From NCBI GenBank assembly GCA_013298335.1, contig JAAFHI010000331.1:1-5138 (forward strand): a DNA stretch of 5,138 bases, given 5' to 3'. The DNA comes from Actinomycetota bacterium. Lineage in GTDB: Bacteria; Acidobacteriota; Blastocatellia; Chloracidobacteriales; Chloracidobacteriaceae. Under the pieces are notes generated by a model. It did no database searches and had not been told where the DNA came from. It saw only the letters and a program-made list of their open reading frames with translations. The translations under genes and the position numbers were made by a program. Below, piece by piece: positions 1 to 5,138 of this stretch. The number at the start of each line of letters is the position of its first letter. The stretch's first letter is position 1.

Positions 1-81
1 CTGGCCGCAACCGCCGCCTCAATAAATGACCCGAGTTCGCAGATCCCGGTCAACGTGTCGGTCGGAAGCCGCTGCGGCTGA
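1..81 (+). CDS. Possible C-terminal end of an upstream gene (partial, unidentified)
   Basis: Frame 1 is open from the window edge to a TGA at 79-81 and gives 26 residues ending in SQIPVNVSVGSRCG. About four fifths of its codons end in G or C, which fits the strong third-position bias of the main gene. The alternating hydrophobic stretch could be a final beta strand of a secreted protein. The strong terminator at 219-260 needs an upstream transcript to stop, which supports a + strand gene ending here. The other two frames are also open from the edge but stop sooner (TAA at 23-25, TGA at 27-29), so the frame choice is not secure. No family can be named from so few residues. Confidence 0.35.
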   Translation: MAATAASINDPSSQIPVNVSVGSRCG

Positions 82-95
82 ACGGGAACGCCGCC

Positions 96-214
96 GGAAT
101 GCGGAATGCGGAATATCGAATGCGGATTCTTTTCAAGAGAGTGACAGGTACGGTTCGGAAACGGTTTTCGCCTTTTCCGTGATTCCGCATTCGATATTCC
201 GCATTCCGCATTCC
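96..214. repeat. Near-perfect 34-bp inverted repeat built from GGAATGC heptamers
   Basis: Bases 96-129 and 181-214 are reverse complements at 33 of 34 positions; the one mismatch pairs 127 with 183. They are separated by 51 bases (130-180). The left arm starts with two head-to-tail GGAATGC units and a partial third, then ATATCGAATGCGG; the right arm mirrors this. The spacer holds a smaller CGGAAA/TTTCCG inverted pair (156-161 with 174-179). Transcribed from either strand, the element would form a long stem; in DNA it could form a cruciform. It lies between a probable gene end and a terminator, a typical place for REP-like or MITE-like intergenic repeats. No transposase gene and no target-site duplication are visible, so mobility is inference. 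Confidence 0.85.
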
Positions 215-218
215 CCCC

Positions 219-260
219 AAAAAGCCGAAGGCCGCGAATCCCCGCGGGCTTCGGCTTTTT
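219..260. terminator. Strong bidirectional Rho-independent terminator
   Basis: Bases 219-230 (five A, then GCCGAAG) pair perfectly with 249-260 (CTTCGGC, then five T). After one G-G mismatch (231/248), bases 232-236 (CCGCG) pair with 243-247 (CGCGG), leaving a six-base loop at 237-242. The result is a 12-bp plus 5-bp GC-rich stem flanked by an A-tract and a T-tract, so it reads as an intrinsic terminator on both strands. On + it would end transcription from whatever lies upstream of the window, insulating the protease gene, whose likely promoter begins 56 bases further on. Confidence 0.85.
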
Positions 261-315
261 GGTGCGACCGGGTCTCCGCGATCCGTACTTTTGCGTTTTT
301 CCAGTTCTTTCAGGA

Positions 316-344
316 TTGACAAGTTTTTATCCGGGACATACGTT
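316..344 (+). promoter_or_regulatory. Putative promoter of the protease gene
   Basis: TTGACA at 316-321 is a perfect sigma-70 -35 hexamer in a locally AT-rich stretch between the terminator and the leader. With a 17-base spacer the -10 position is TACGTT (339-344), matching only three of six consensus bases, so the -10 is weak. An alternative reading is the Bacteroidota-type pair: TTG at 316 and TACGTTTC at 339-346, seven of eight matches to the TAnnTTTG -7 element. High G+C argues against, but does not exclude, such a lineage. Transcription would start near 351, giving a leader of about 180 nt. Confidence 0.45.
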
Positions 345-350
345 TCGCCG

Positions 351-521
351 AATCTAGAAAATTCAGTACATCAGCTCGTTTTTCACAGAGCCGATTTCAG
401 GCGGTTGCCGGTCTCCGGCCTGACGCCGAAGCCTTGTTCTCAAGTCTTCGGGCAGCGCCGTTTTTCGAAAAGGCGGGTCGAGGAGTTACGCCTGAGCCAC
501 CCGCGTCACATTTCAACACTT
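351..521 (+). promoter_or_regulatory. Long 5' leader with potential hairpins
   Basis: This stretch has no convincing gene and probably forms the untranslated leader of the protease mRNA. Visible pairings are TCAGGC (397-402) with GCCTGA (418-423), and inside it GCCGG (407-411) with CCGGC (415-419), which shares two bases with the outer stem and so partly competes. A third is CGCC (456-459) with GGCG (472-475), with a T-run and A-run pairing inside around TTCGAA. A T-run at 461-465 follows GC-rich sequence but lacks a compact stem directly before it, so an attenuator is not shown. No known riboswitch class is recognised with confidence. Confidence 0.3.
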
Positions 522-526
522 GAGGA
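522..526 (+). promoter_or_regulatory. Ribosome binding site of the protease gene
   Basis: GAGGA lies seven bases before the ATG at 534, good Shine-Dalgarno complementarity at near-ideal spacing. This decides the start: the in-frame GTG at 561 and the ATG at 651 have no comparable site, and starting at 651 would remove most of the signal peptide. Confidence 0.8.
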
Positions 527-533
527 ATACCCC

Positions 534-710
534 ATGAAAAAATCTCGGAAGTCGGAGCCGGTGGGCGTCACGCGCGCGCCGGGCGAAACGACGGGTGGGC
601 GATGGTCGCGGCGGATCAGGAAATGCCGACCGGTGTCGGTCCTGATCTTCATGCTGGCCGTCGGCATCGCCATGTCGTTCACGATGAAGTCGCCGCGCGC
701 CGTGTCGGCG
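534..710 (+). other. Signal peptide (residues 1-59)
   Basis: A long basic n-region (residues 1-33, with a cluster of Arg/Lys at 26-32) precedes a hydrophobic core at about 34-49 (VSVLIFMLAVGIAMSF). A small-residue site V57-S58-A59 before Gly60 suits signal peptidase I. Export by the general secretory pathway is inferred. The SRR at 25-27 is not followed by the hydrophobic residues of a Tat motif. An uncleaved membrane anchor is the alternative. Confidence 0.75.
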
Positions 711-3700
711 GGCGGGCGGGTTTCAATCAAACAGTGGACCATGCCCGATTTCACCAGCGGCGCGAGCGGTCACAAGATCGTGATGCGCTCGGCCGCCGCG
801 GCCAAGGCGGCGGGAATCGGCGGCATCAACTATGGCGGCTTCAGCGTCGCCGAAGCCGATGACGCGATGCTGGCGAAGGTGAAAAACGTCGACGGCGTCG
901 AAATCCGCGACGACTTCAACGTCATTTCGCTCAACTCGACGGAGATCAACACGACCAGCCCGGCGGCGCGGGAACTCGGCGATCGCGGCGCGGATTCCAA
1001 GCGGGCGGCCAAGGGCAAACAGTTGCACCTGATCCAGTTCTCCGGCCCGGTCCGCGACGAATGGCTCAAGGAAGTGACGGCGACCGGCGTCCAGATCGTG
1101 GATTACATCCCGCAGAACGCCTACCTCGTCTACGGCGACAGCGGCAGCGTGGACGCCATGCGCAAGCTCGGCGCGCGCGGCGGCATCCAGTGGTCGGCCT
1201 CCTACGTGGATTACCTCAAGGTCAGCCGGGAGGTGCTCGCGCTCGACAAGCAGGGCGTCACGCCCGACGGCTATGAAATCCAGCTCGTCGGCGACAAGGC
1301 ATCCAACCCGGAAACGCTCGGCCTGATCCGCGACCGGCAGATCGGCCAGCCCGGCGTCGGCTATGAGTACAAGCACTACGTCAACGTGGTCGCCCGACTC
1401 GACTTCGACGGCCTCGCCGAAGTCGCCGCCCGGCCCGACGTGATCTCGATCCAGCCCTACTTCATTCCGAAGAAGATGGACGAGCGGCAGGACATGATCC
1501 TCGCCGGAAATCTGACCGGAAACACGCCGAACACCGGCAACTACTTCACCATTCTGGCGAACTGGGGCTTCACGCAGGCGCAGTTCAATGCCTCGGCCTT
1601 CGTGGTCGACGTGACCGACGACGGCGCGGACCGCAATCCGACCGGGGCCGACCCCGGCACGCTTCCGCAGGACGCGATCGCCGGACCGGTCGCGGCGCGG
1701 CACTTCGTCCTTTATGAATCGGGCGACCGTCCGCTCGGCGCGACCACGCCGACCGGCATCAGCCGCTTCATGTACAAAGGACGCTTCGGCACGGGCTCCA
1801 CCACCGACGGCGGCCTCGGCCTGAGCGGCCACGGTCAGTTGAACATGAGCATCGTCGGCGGCTACGTGCCGACCGGCACGGTCGGCGGCGTGGACTTCAG
1901 CGCCTTCCCGCACGCCGACGCGAGCGGCTTCCGCTTCGGTCTCGGGGTCGCGCCGTTCGTCCGGATGGCGAACTCGGTCATTTTCGACCCGAACTTCACC
2001 AGCCCGAACATTCCGAACATGCTTTCGGCCAATTACGCCGGCAACACCCGCATCAGCAGCAATAGCTGGGGTTCGAACGCGGGCGGGGCCTACACCGCCA
2101 ACTCGCAGACCTACGACGGCCTCGTGCGCGATGCCCAGAGCGGCACGGCGGGCAATCAGGAAATGATCGTCACCTTCTCGGCGGGCAACGCCGGATCGGG
2201 AGCGAACACCATCGGCGCGCCCGCGACGGCGAAGAACCTCATCTGCGTCGGGGCGGCGGAAAACGTCCATCCGTTCGGCGGCGCCGACGGCTGCGGCACG
2301 ACCGATGCCGAAGCGGACAGCGCCAACGACATCGTCGGCTTCTCCAGCCGCGGTCCCTGCGACGACGGCCGCGTCAAGCCCGACATCCAGGCCCCCGGCA
2401 CGCACACGACCGGGATGACCTACGTGCAGGTCGGCACGACCGGCAACGGCACGGCCGACGCGGCCTACCGGGCGGACGGCGTCTGCGCCGGTCCCGGCGG
2501 CAGCAACTTCTTCCCGACGACGCAGCAGTGGTACACCTCGTCGTCCGGCACGAGCCACTCGAACCCGGCGGTCGCGGGCGGCGCGGCGCTGGTCTACCAG
2601 CAGTTCATCAACAACCCGGCCTACATCGCGACGCACCGGCAGCCGTCGGGCAGCGCCCCGCCCACCCCGGCGATGGCGAAGGCGTACCTGATGAACTCGA
2701 CCCGTTACATGACGGGCGTTTCGGCCAACGACACCCTGCCCTCGAACAGCCAGGGCATGGGCATGATGAATCTCGGCACGGCCTTCGACGGCACGCAGCG
2801 CATCATCCGCGACCAGGTCGCGGGCGACGTGTTCGGTGCGACGGGTGAAAGCCGGACCTTCACCGGCACGGTCGCCGACGCGACCAAGCCCTTCCGCGTC
2901 ACGATGGCCTTCACCGATGCGCCGGGTTCGACGACCGGCAACGCGTTCGTCAACAACCTCGACCTCGAAGTCACCATCGGCGGCAACACCTTCCGCGGCA
3001 ACGTCTTCACCGGCGCGAACTCCGTAACCGGCGGCGTGGCGGACATCCGCAACAACGTGGAATCGGTGTTCCTCCCGGCGGGTTTCGCGGTCGGTACGCC
3101 CTTCACGGTCCGCGTATTGGCGACCAACATCGCGGGCGACGGTCTGCCGGGCAACGCCGACACGACCGACCAGGATTTCGCGCTCGTCGCCTACAACGGC
3201 AACACGGCGATCATTCCGGTGGTCGGCGGTTCCGGTCAGGCGATCACCGCCGAAAGCTGCGCGCCGGGCAACGGCGTGCTCGATCCGGCGGAAACCGTGA
3301 CGGTCAACTTCTCGCTCACCAACAGCGGCACGGCGGCCACCAACGGCAACGTGATTGCGACCCTTCAGACCTCGGGCGGCGTGACGGCCCCGAGCGCCGC
3401 GCAGGATTTCGGCACGCTCGGCATCGGCGGTTCGGCGACCCGTTCCTTCTCCTTCACGGTCAACCCGGCGCAGGTCTGCGGTTCCACCGTGACGGCGACG
3501 CTGGCGCTGGCCGACGGCGGCGGCAGCCTCGGCACGGCGACCTTCACCTTCCAGGTGGGAACGCTGACGGTCAATCTGGCTGAAAACTTCGACGGCGTGA
3601 CCGTTCCGGCCCTTCCCGCCAACTGGACCGGAGCCATCACCGGCACCGGCACGGCGTGGGCCACCCAGGCTTCGACGCCCGATACCGCCCCGAACTCGGT

Positions 3701-5138
3701 CTTCGCGGCCAATCCGGGGGTTGTCACCGACAATATCCTGACCTCGCCGATTATCTTCTCGACCGGCGCGGGCCAGGTGACCTTCCGCAACAACTTCGTC
3801 ACGGAAAGCGGTTTCGACGGCGGCGTGCTCGAAATCAGCATCAACGAAGGCGCGTGGCAGGACATCGTCACCGCTGGCGGCACTTTCGCGGCGGGTGGCT
3901 ATAACGGCACCATCTCGAACGATCCCGCCAATCAAAGCCCGATTCAGGGCCGGGCCGCGTGGACCGGCAACTCGGCGGGCTACATCACCTCCACCGCCAA
4001 CCTTCCGGCGGCTGCGACCGGCAACTTCTTCCGCCTGCGGTGGCGGCTCGGGACCGACAACCTCGTCGCGTCAACCGGCTGGCGCATCGACTCGGTTCAG
4101 GTCTCGGCAGGCTTCCTCTGCTGCGGCCAGGCTGTTCAGCCGGTGCCTCCGTTCCTGACGCGCGGCGCGGTCACGGCGACGGAAGCCGCCGGTCCGACCA
4201 ACAGCGACGGCGACGGCGCGTTCGAACCGTGCGAAACGCTCAACCTGAGCATTCCGCTCACCAACCTCGGTGGCTCGACCGCCACCGGCGCGAGCGTCAC
4301 GATCTCGACGTCCACGCCGAACGTGACCATCACCCAGCCGACGGCGAGCTACGGCACGATCAACGCCGGAGCGACCGTTCCCAACGCCACCTTCGCGGTC
4401 AAACTCGACCAGACGTTCGTGCCGTTCACCACCATCAACTTCACCGCGACGACGACCTACAGCGGCGGTCCGATCACGCAGAACGTCTCGACCTTCTCGG
4501 TCGCGACCTCCTGCGCGCTCGGCGCCCCGTCCGTCACGACGGTTTCGAACACGACCGCCATCACGATTCCGGGGTCGGTCGTTACGGGCACCCAGCCCGC
4601 GACGCCCTATCCGGCGGCCATCGCGGTCAGCGGCGTGACCGGCTCGGTCACCAAGGTCACCGCGACCATCAACAACTACACCCATGCCTTCCCGAGCGAT
4701 GTCGACATCATCCTCGTCGGACCGGGCGGTCAGCAGTGCGTCCTGATGTCGGACATCGGGGGCACCATGACCGGACGGACCTTCACGTTCGATGACGCGG
4801 CGGCGACGACCCTGCCGGGTTCGGCGGCGAGCGGAACCTACCGCCCGACCAACTCAGGCGCTTCCGACACCTTCCCGGCCCCCGGACCCGGCGCGGTCAC
4901 GCAGGTAACGCCGCTGCTGTCGGTCTTCAACAACGTCAACCCGAACGGTACCTGGAATCTCTTCGTGGTGGATGACTTCGGCTCCATCGACAGCGGCAGC
5001 ATCGCGGGCGGCTGGACACTCAACGTCACGACCCAGTCCTCAAGTTGCTCGACCACCGCGACCTGCACCACCGGCGGCGGTTGCGGAACGCCGGCCAACA
5101 TCAACTCGCTCGTGTCCTTCACCGGCAGCGGCGCCGTC
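534..5138 (+). CDS. Large secreted multidomain subtilisin-like (S8) serine protease, 3' end beyond the window
   Basis: One frame runs from ATG 534 to the last base, 1535 codons with no stop, so the C-terminus is missing. It predicts an exported endopeptidase of the subtilase family (MEROPS S8, KP-43-like branch) that would hydrolyse proteins outside the cytoplasm. Domain order: signal peptide (1-59), propeptide-like region (about 60-330), protease (about 333-762), KP-43-type beta-barrel (763-890), beta-sandwich repeat 1 (901-1009), choice-of-anchor J/MAM-like domain (1016-1193), beta-sandwich repeat 2 (1208-1327), P-domain (1340-1500), Cys-containing tail. Active-site residues are Asp362, His433, oxyanion Asn552 and Ser674 in GTSHSNPAVAGG. 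The whole set is present, so the enzyme is probably active. Classical subtilisins are about 380 residues as precursors; this is over four times longer. It seems to be transcribed alone, from its own promoter behind a terminator. Substrate and surface anchoring cannot be told from what is visible. Confidence 0.95.
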   Translation, partial: MKKSRKSEPVGVTRAPGETTGGRWSRRIRKCRPVSVLIFMLAVGIAMSFTMKSPRAVSAGGRVSIKQWTMPDFTSGASGHKIVMRSAAAAKAAGIGGINYGGFSVAEADDAMLAKVKNVDGVEIRDDFNVISLNSTEINTTSPAARELGDRGADSKRAAKGKQLHLIQFSGPVRDEWLKEVTATGVQIVDYIPQNAYLVYGDSGSVDAMRKLGARGGIQWSASYVDYLKVSREVLALDKQGVTPDGYEIQLVGDKASNPETLGLIRDRQIGQPGVGYEYKHYVNVVARLDFDGLAEVAARPDVISIQPYFIPKKMDERQDMILAGNLTGNTPNTGNYFTILANWGFTQAQFNASAFVVDVTDDGADRNPTGADPGTLPQDAIAGPVAARHFVLYESGDRPLGATTPTGISRFMYKGRFGTGSTTDGGLGLSGHGQLNMSIVGGYVPTGTVGGVDFSAFPHADASGFRFGLGVAPFVRMANSVIFDPNFTSPNIPNMLSANYAGNTRISSNSWGSNAGGAYTANSQTYDGLVRDAQSGTAGNQEMIVTFSAGNAGSGANTIGAPATAKNLICVGAAENVHPFGGADGCGTTDAEADSANDIVGFSSRGPCDDGRVKPDIQAPGTHTTGMTYVQVGTTGNGTADAAYRADGVCAGPGGSNFFPTTQQWYTSSSGTSHSNPAVAGGAALVYQQFINNPAYIATHRQPSGSAPPTPAMAKAYLMNSTRYMTGVSANDTLPSNSQGMGMMNLGTAFDGTQRIIRDQVAGDVFGATGESRTFTGTVADATKPFRVTMAFTDAPGSTTGNAFVNNLDLEVTIGGNTFRGNVFTGANSVTGGVADIRNNVESVFLPAGFAVGTPFTVRVLATNIAGDGLPGNADTTDQDFALVAYNGNTAIIPVVGGSGQAITAESCAPGNGVLDPAETVTVNFSLTNSGTAATNGNVIATLQTSGGVTAPSAAQDFGTLGIGGSATRSFSFTVNPAQVCGSTVTATLALADGGGSLGTATFTFQVGTLTVNLAENFDGVTVPALPANWTGAITGTGTAWATQASTPDTAPNSVFAANPGVVTDNILTSPIIFSTGAGQVTFRNNFVTESGFDGGVLEISINEGAWQDIVTAGGTFAAGGYNGTISNDPANQSPIQGRAAWTGNSAGYITSTANLPAAATGNFFRLRWRLGTDNLVASTGWRIDSVQVSAGFLCCGQAVQPVPPFLTRGAVTATEAAGPTNSDGDGAFEPCETLNLSIPLTNLGGSTATGASVTISTSTPNVTITQPTASYGTINAGATVPNATFAVKLDQTFVPFTTINFTATTTYSGGPITQNVSTFSVATSCALGAPSVTTVSNTTAITIPGSVVTGTQPATPYPAAIAVSGVTGSVTKVTATINNYTHAFPSDVDIILVGPGGQQCVLMSDIGGTMTGRTFTFDDAAATTLPGSAASGTYRPTNSGASDTFPAPGPGAVTQVTPLLSVFNNVNPNGTWNLFVVDDFGSIDSGSIAGGWTLNVTTQSSSCSTTATCTTGGGCGTPANINSLVSFTGSGAV
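711..1523 (+). other. Propeptide-like N-terminal region (residues 60-330)
   Basis: Residues 98-135 (INYGGFSVAEADDAM onward) resemble the opening block of other large bacterial S8 proteases. Residues 164-203 (LHLIQFSGPVRDEWLKEV, then GVQIVDYIPQNAYLVYGD) match the KP-43-type pro-region, in which a 'xxQFxGPxxxxW' strand is followed by 'xYIPxxAYxV'. A second alpha/beta half (about 248-308) has YEIQLVGD and ends with ARPDVISIQPYF, the usual hand-over to the catalytic domain. Such regions usually aid folding and inhibit the enzyme until cleaved; the cleavage point, perhaps near 315-330, is not visible. Confidence 0.65.
1530..2819 (+). other. Subtilase catalytic domain (residues 333-762)
   Basis: Asp362 lies in VTDDGAD, comparable to the kexin-style DDG block. 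His433 is in SGHGQ, Asn552 in FSAGNAG and Ser674 in SSGTSHSNPAVAGG. The FSSRGPCDDGRVKPDIQAPGT block (603-623) is the conserved strand before the serine and closely follows KP-43. Compared with subtilisin (D32, H64, N155, S221), all gaps are longer: 71, 119 and 122 residues. The last gap holds about 40 extra Gly/Thr-rich residues (624-668) just before the nucleophile. Confidence 0.93.
2820..3203 (+). other. KP-43-type C-terminal beta-barrel (residues 763-890)
   Basis: The stretch FRVTMAFTDAPGST (787 onward), NNLDLEVTIGG (807-817), the IRNNVESVFLP block (838-848) and a closing strand QDFALVAYNG (880-889) follow the jelly-roll domain after the catalytic domain in KP-43 protease, with the same order of WxDxP-like, NDLDL-like and NNVE motifs. 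In KP-43 it packs against the protease and binds calcium; the same role here is inferred. Confidence 0.75.
3234..3560 (+). other. Beta-sandwich repeat 1, CARDB-like (residues 901-1009)
   Basis: GNGVLDPAETVTVNFSLTN, then alternating strands and a FGTLGIGGSATRSFSFTV block, mark an Ig-like module of the CARDB/NEW3 kind. It contains Cys909 and Cys982, a possible disulfide in an exported protein. It is related to the module at 4155-4514, so the unit was duplicated or acquired twice. Confidence 0.55.
3579..4112 (+). other. Choice-of-anchor J / MAM-like domain (residues 1016-1193)
   Basis: It opens with AENFDGVTVPALPANWT and ends with FFRLRWRLGTDN, then STGWRIDSVQV; this start (E-F-x-G ... P-x-W) and end (RxRxxxDxxxxxxGWxIDxV) are characteristic of the jelly-roll modules of immune-inhibitor-A/choice-of-anchor J proteins. 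Such modules are adhesive or carbohydrate/protein-binding in other secreted proteases. The domain sits between the two related beta-sandwich repeats. Confidence 0.7.
4155..4514 (+). other. Beta-sandwich repeat 2 with EF-hand-like loop (residues 1208-1327)
   Basis: GDGAFEPCETLNLSIPLTN (1226-1244) lines up with GNGVLDPAETVTVNFSLTN of repeat 1, and YGTINAGATVPNATFAV with FGTLGIGGSATRSFSFTV. Residues 1223-1234 (NSDGDGAFEPCE) satisfy the EF-hand loop pattern: acidic or Asn at 1, 3 and 5, Gly at 6, hydrophobic at 8, Glu at 12. This suggests bound calcium. Cys1233 and Cys1327 could form a disulfide. Confidence 0.55.
4551..5033 (+). other. Proprotein-convertase P-domain (residues 1340-1500)
   Basis: The hallmarks are present in order: TKVTATINNYTHAFPSDVDI (1373-1392) with the S-D-x-D motif, LVGPGG (1394-1399), NPNGTWNLFVVDD (1469-1481), and GSIAGGWTLNV (1488-1498). 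This beta-sandwich follows the protease in kexin/furin enzymes and is common at the C-terminus of bacterial secreted proteases, where it stabilises the enzyme or binds substrate. Here some 580 residues of other modules lie between the protease barrel and the P-domain. Confidence 0.85.
5034..5138 (+). other. Cys-containing linker at the truncated C-terminus (residues 1501-1535)
   Basis: A Ser/Thr/Gly-rich stretch with Cys1505, Cys1511 and Cys1517 spaced six residues apart looks like a linker. NINSLVSFTGSGAV, at the window end, may be the first strand of another module. Whether a sorting signal or anchor follows cannot be seen. Confidence 0.4.

Noticed and set aside
96..214. Insertion sequence or CRISPR-like interpretation of the repeat
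   Set aside because: There is no transposase frame and no flanking duplication. The repeated units are inverted arms and short heptamers rather than repeats with regular unique spacers.
26..319. Open frame on the plus strand (97 codons) across the intergenic region
   Set aside because: It too is made of the inverted repeat and terminator, and it is Arg/Ser-rich without any recognisable domain.
50..322. Open frame on the minus strand (90 codons) across the intergenic region
   Set aside because: It reads straight through both arms of the inverted repeat and the terminator hairpin; its composition is set by the repeat and it has no convincing ribosome binding site.
384..460. Slight resemblance to the c-di-GMP-I (GEMM) riboswitch: CACAG near 384 and GACGCCGAAGCC at 422-433
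   Set aside because: The conserved GGCAAACC segment is absent, the second block carries an extra base against GACGCAAAGCC, and the expected closing pairs do not form. A covariance search would settle it.
606..626. Possible twin-arginine (Tat) export motif at residues 25-30 (SRRIRK)
   Set aside because: The positions after the arginine pair are basic, not the hydrophobic residues that the Tat consensus requires; the general secretory pathway is more likely.
2705..3883. Two antisense open frames (2705-3163 and 3365-3883)
   Set aside because: Both lie wholly opposite the KP-43-type barrel and following modules, show no known motifs and have no promoter or ribosome binding site of note.
4071..4685. 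Antisense open frame of 204 codons, Arg/Gly-rich
   Set aside because: It is the codon-for-codon complement of the protease frame, whose sense product has clear P-domain and beta-sandwich motifs here.
3959..4795. Plus-strand open frame of 278 codons, rich in Arg, His and Asp
   Set aside because: It is an out-of-frame shadow of the protease gene; the reading starting at 534 carries recognisable domains throughout this stretch.

Overview
The window looks like high-GC bacterial DNA, roughly two thirds G+C by eye. Nearly every codon of the main gene ends in C or G. The gene encodes a large exported, modular subtilisin-type protease. Proteins of this build (KP-43-like protease, beta-sandwich repeats, choice-of-anchor J/MAM-like domain, P-domain) are known from Acidobacteriota, Myxococcota, Planctomycetota and related groups. 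No marker fixes the lineage, so an acidobacterium-like Gram-negative is only a guess.

Layout. Bases 1-81 may be the last 26 codons of an upstream gene on the + strand. Bases 82-533 are non-coding and ordered as a transcription boundary. First comes a near-perfect 34-bp inverted repeat (96-129 against 181-214) built from a GGAATGC heptamer. Four bases later there is a very strong bidirectional hairpin terminator (219-260). A putative promoter with a perfect TTGACA -35 box (316-344) follows, then a leader of about 180 nt with several possible hairpins, then a GAGGA ribosome binding site (522-526).

Bases 534-5138 are one uninterrupted + strand reading frame of 1535 codons with no stop, so the gene is cut off by the window end. 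Reading from the N-terminus, the product has a signal peptide, a two-part propeptide-like region, and an enlarged S8 protease domain with Asp362, His433, Asn552 and Ser674. After these come a KP-43-type beta-barrel, a beta-sandwich repeat, a choice-of-anchor J/MAM-like domain, a second copy of the beta-sandwich repeat, a proprotein-convertase P-domain, and the start of a Cys-containing linker. The protein is most simply read as a secreted or surface protease that degrades external protein, with C-terminal modules for stability, substrate binding or attachment.

Every other long open frame within 534-5138, including a 1070-codon antisense frame at 723-3935, is a codon-bias shadow of this gene. 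I found no clear sign of a new multi-gene system. The items most worth a second look are the inverted-repeat element, the structured leader, and the protease's domain order and unusual active-site spacing.
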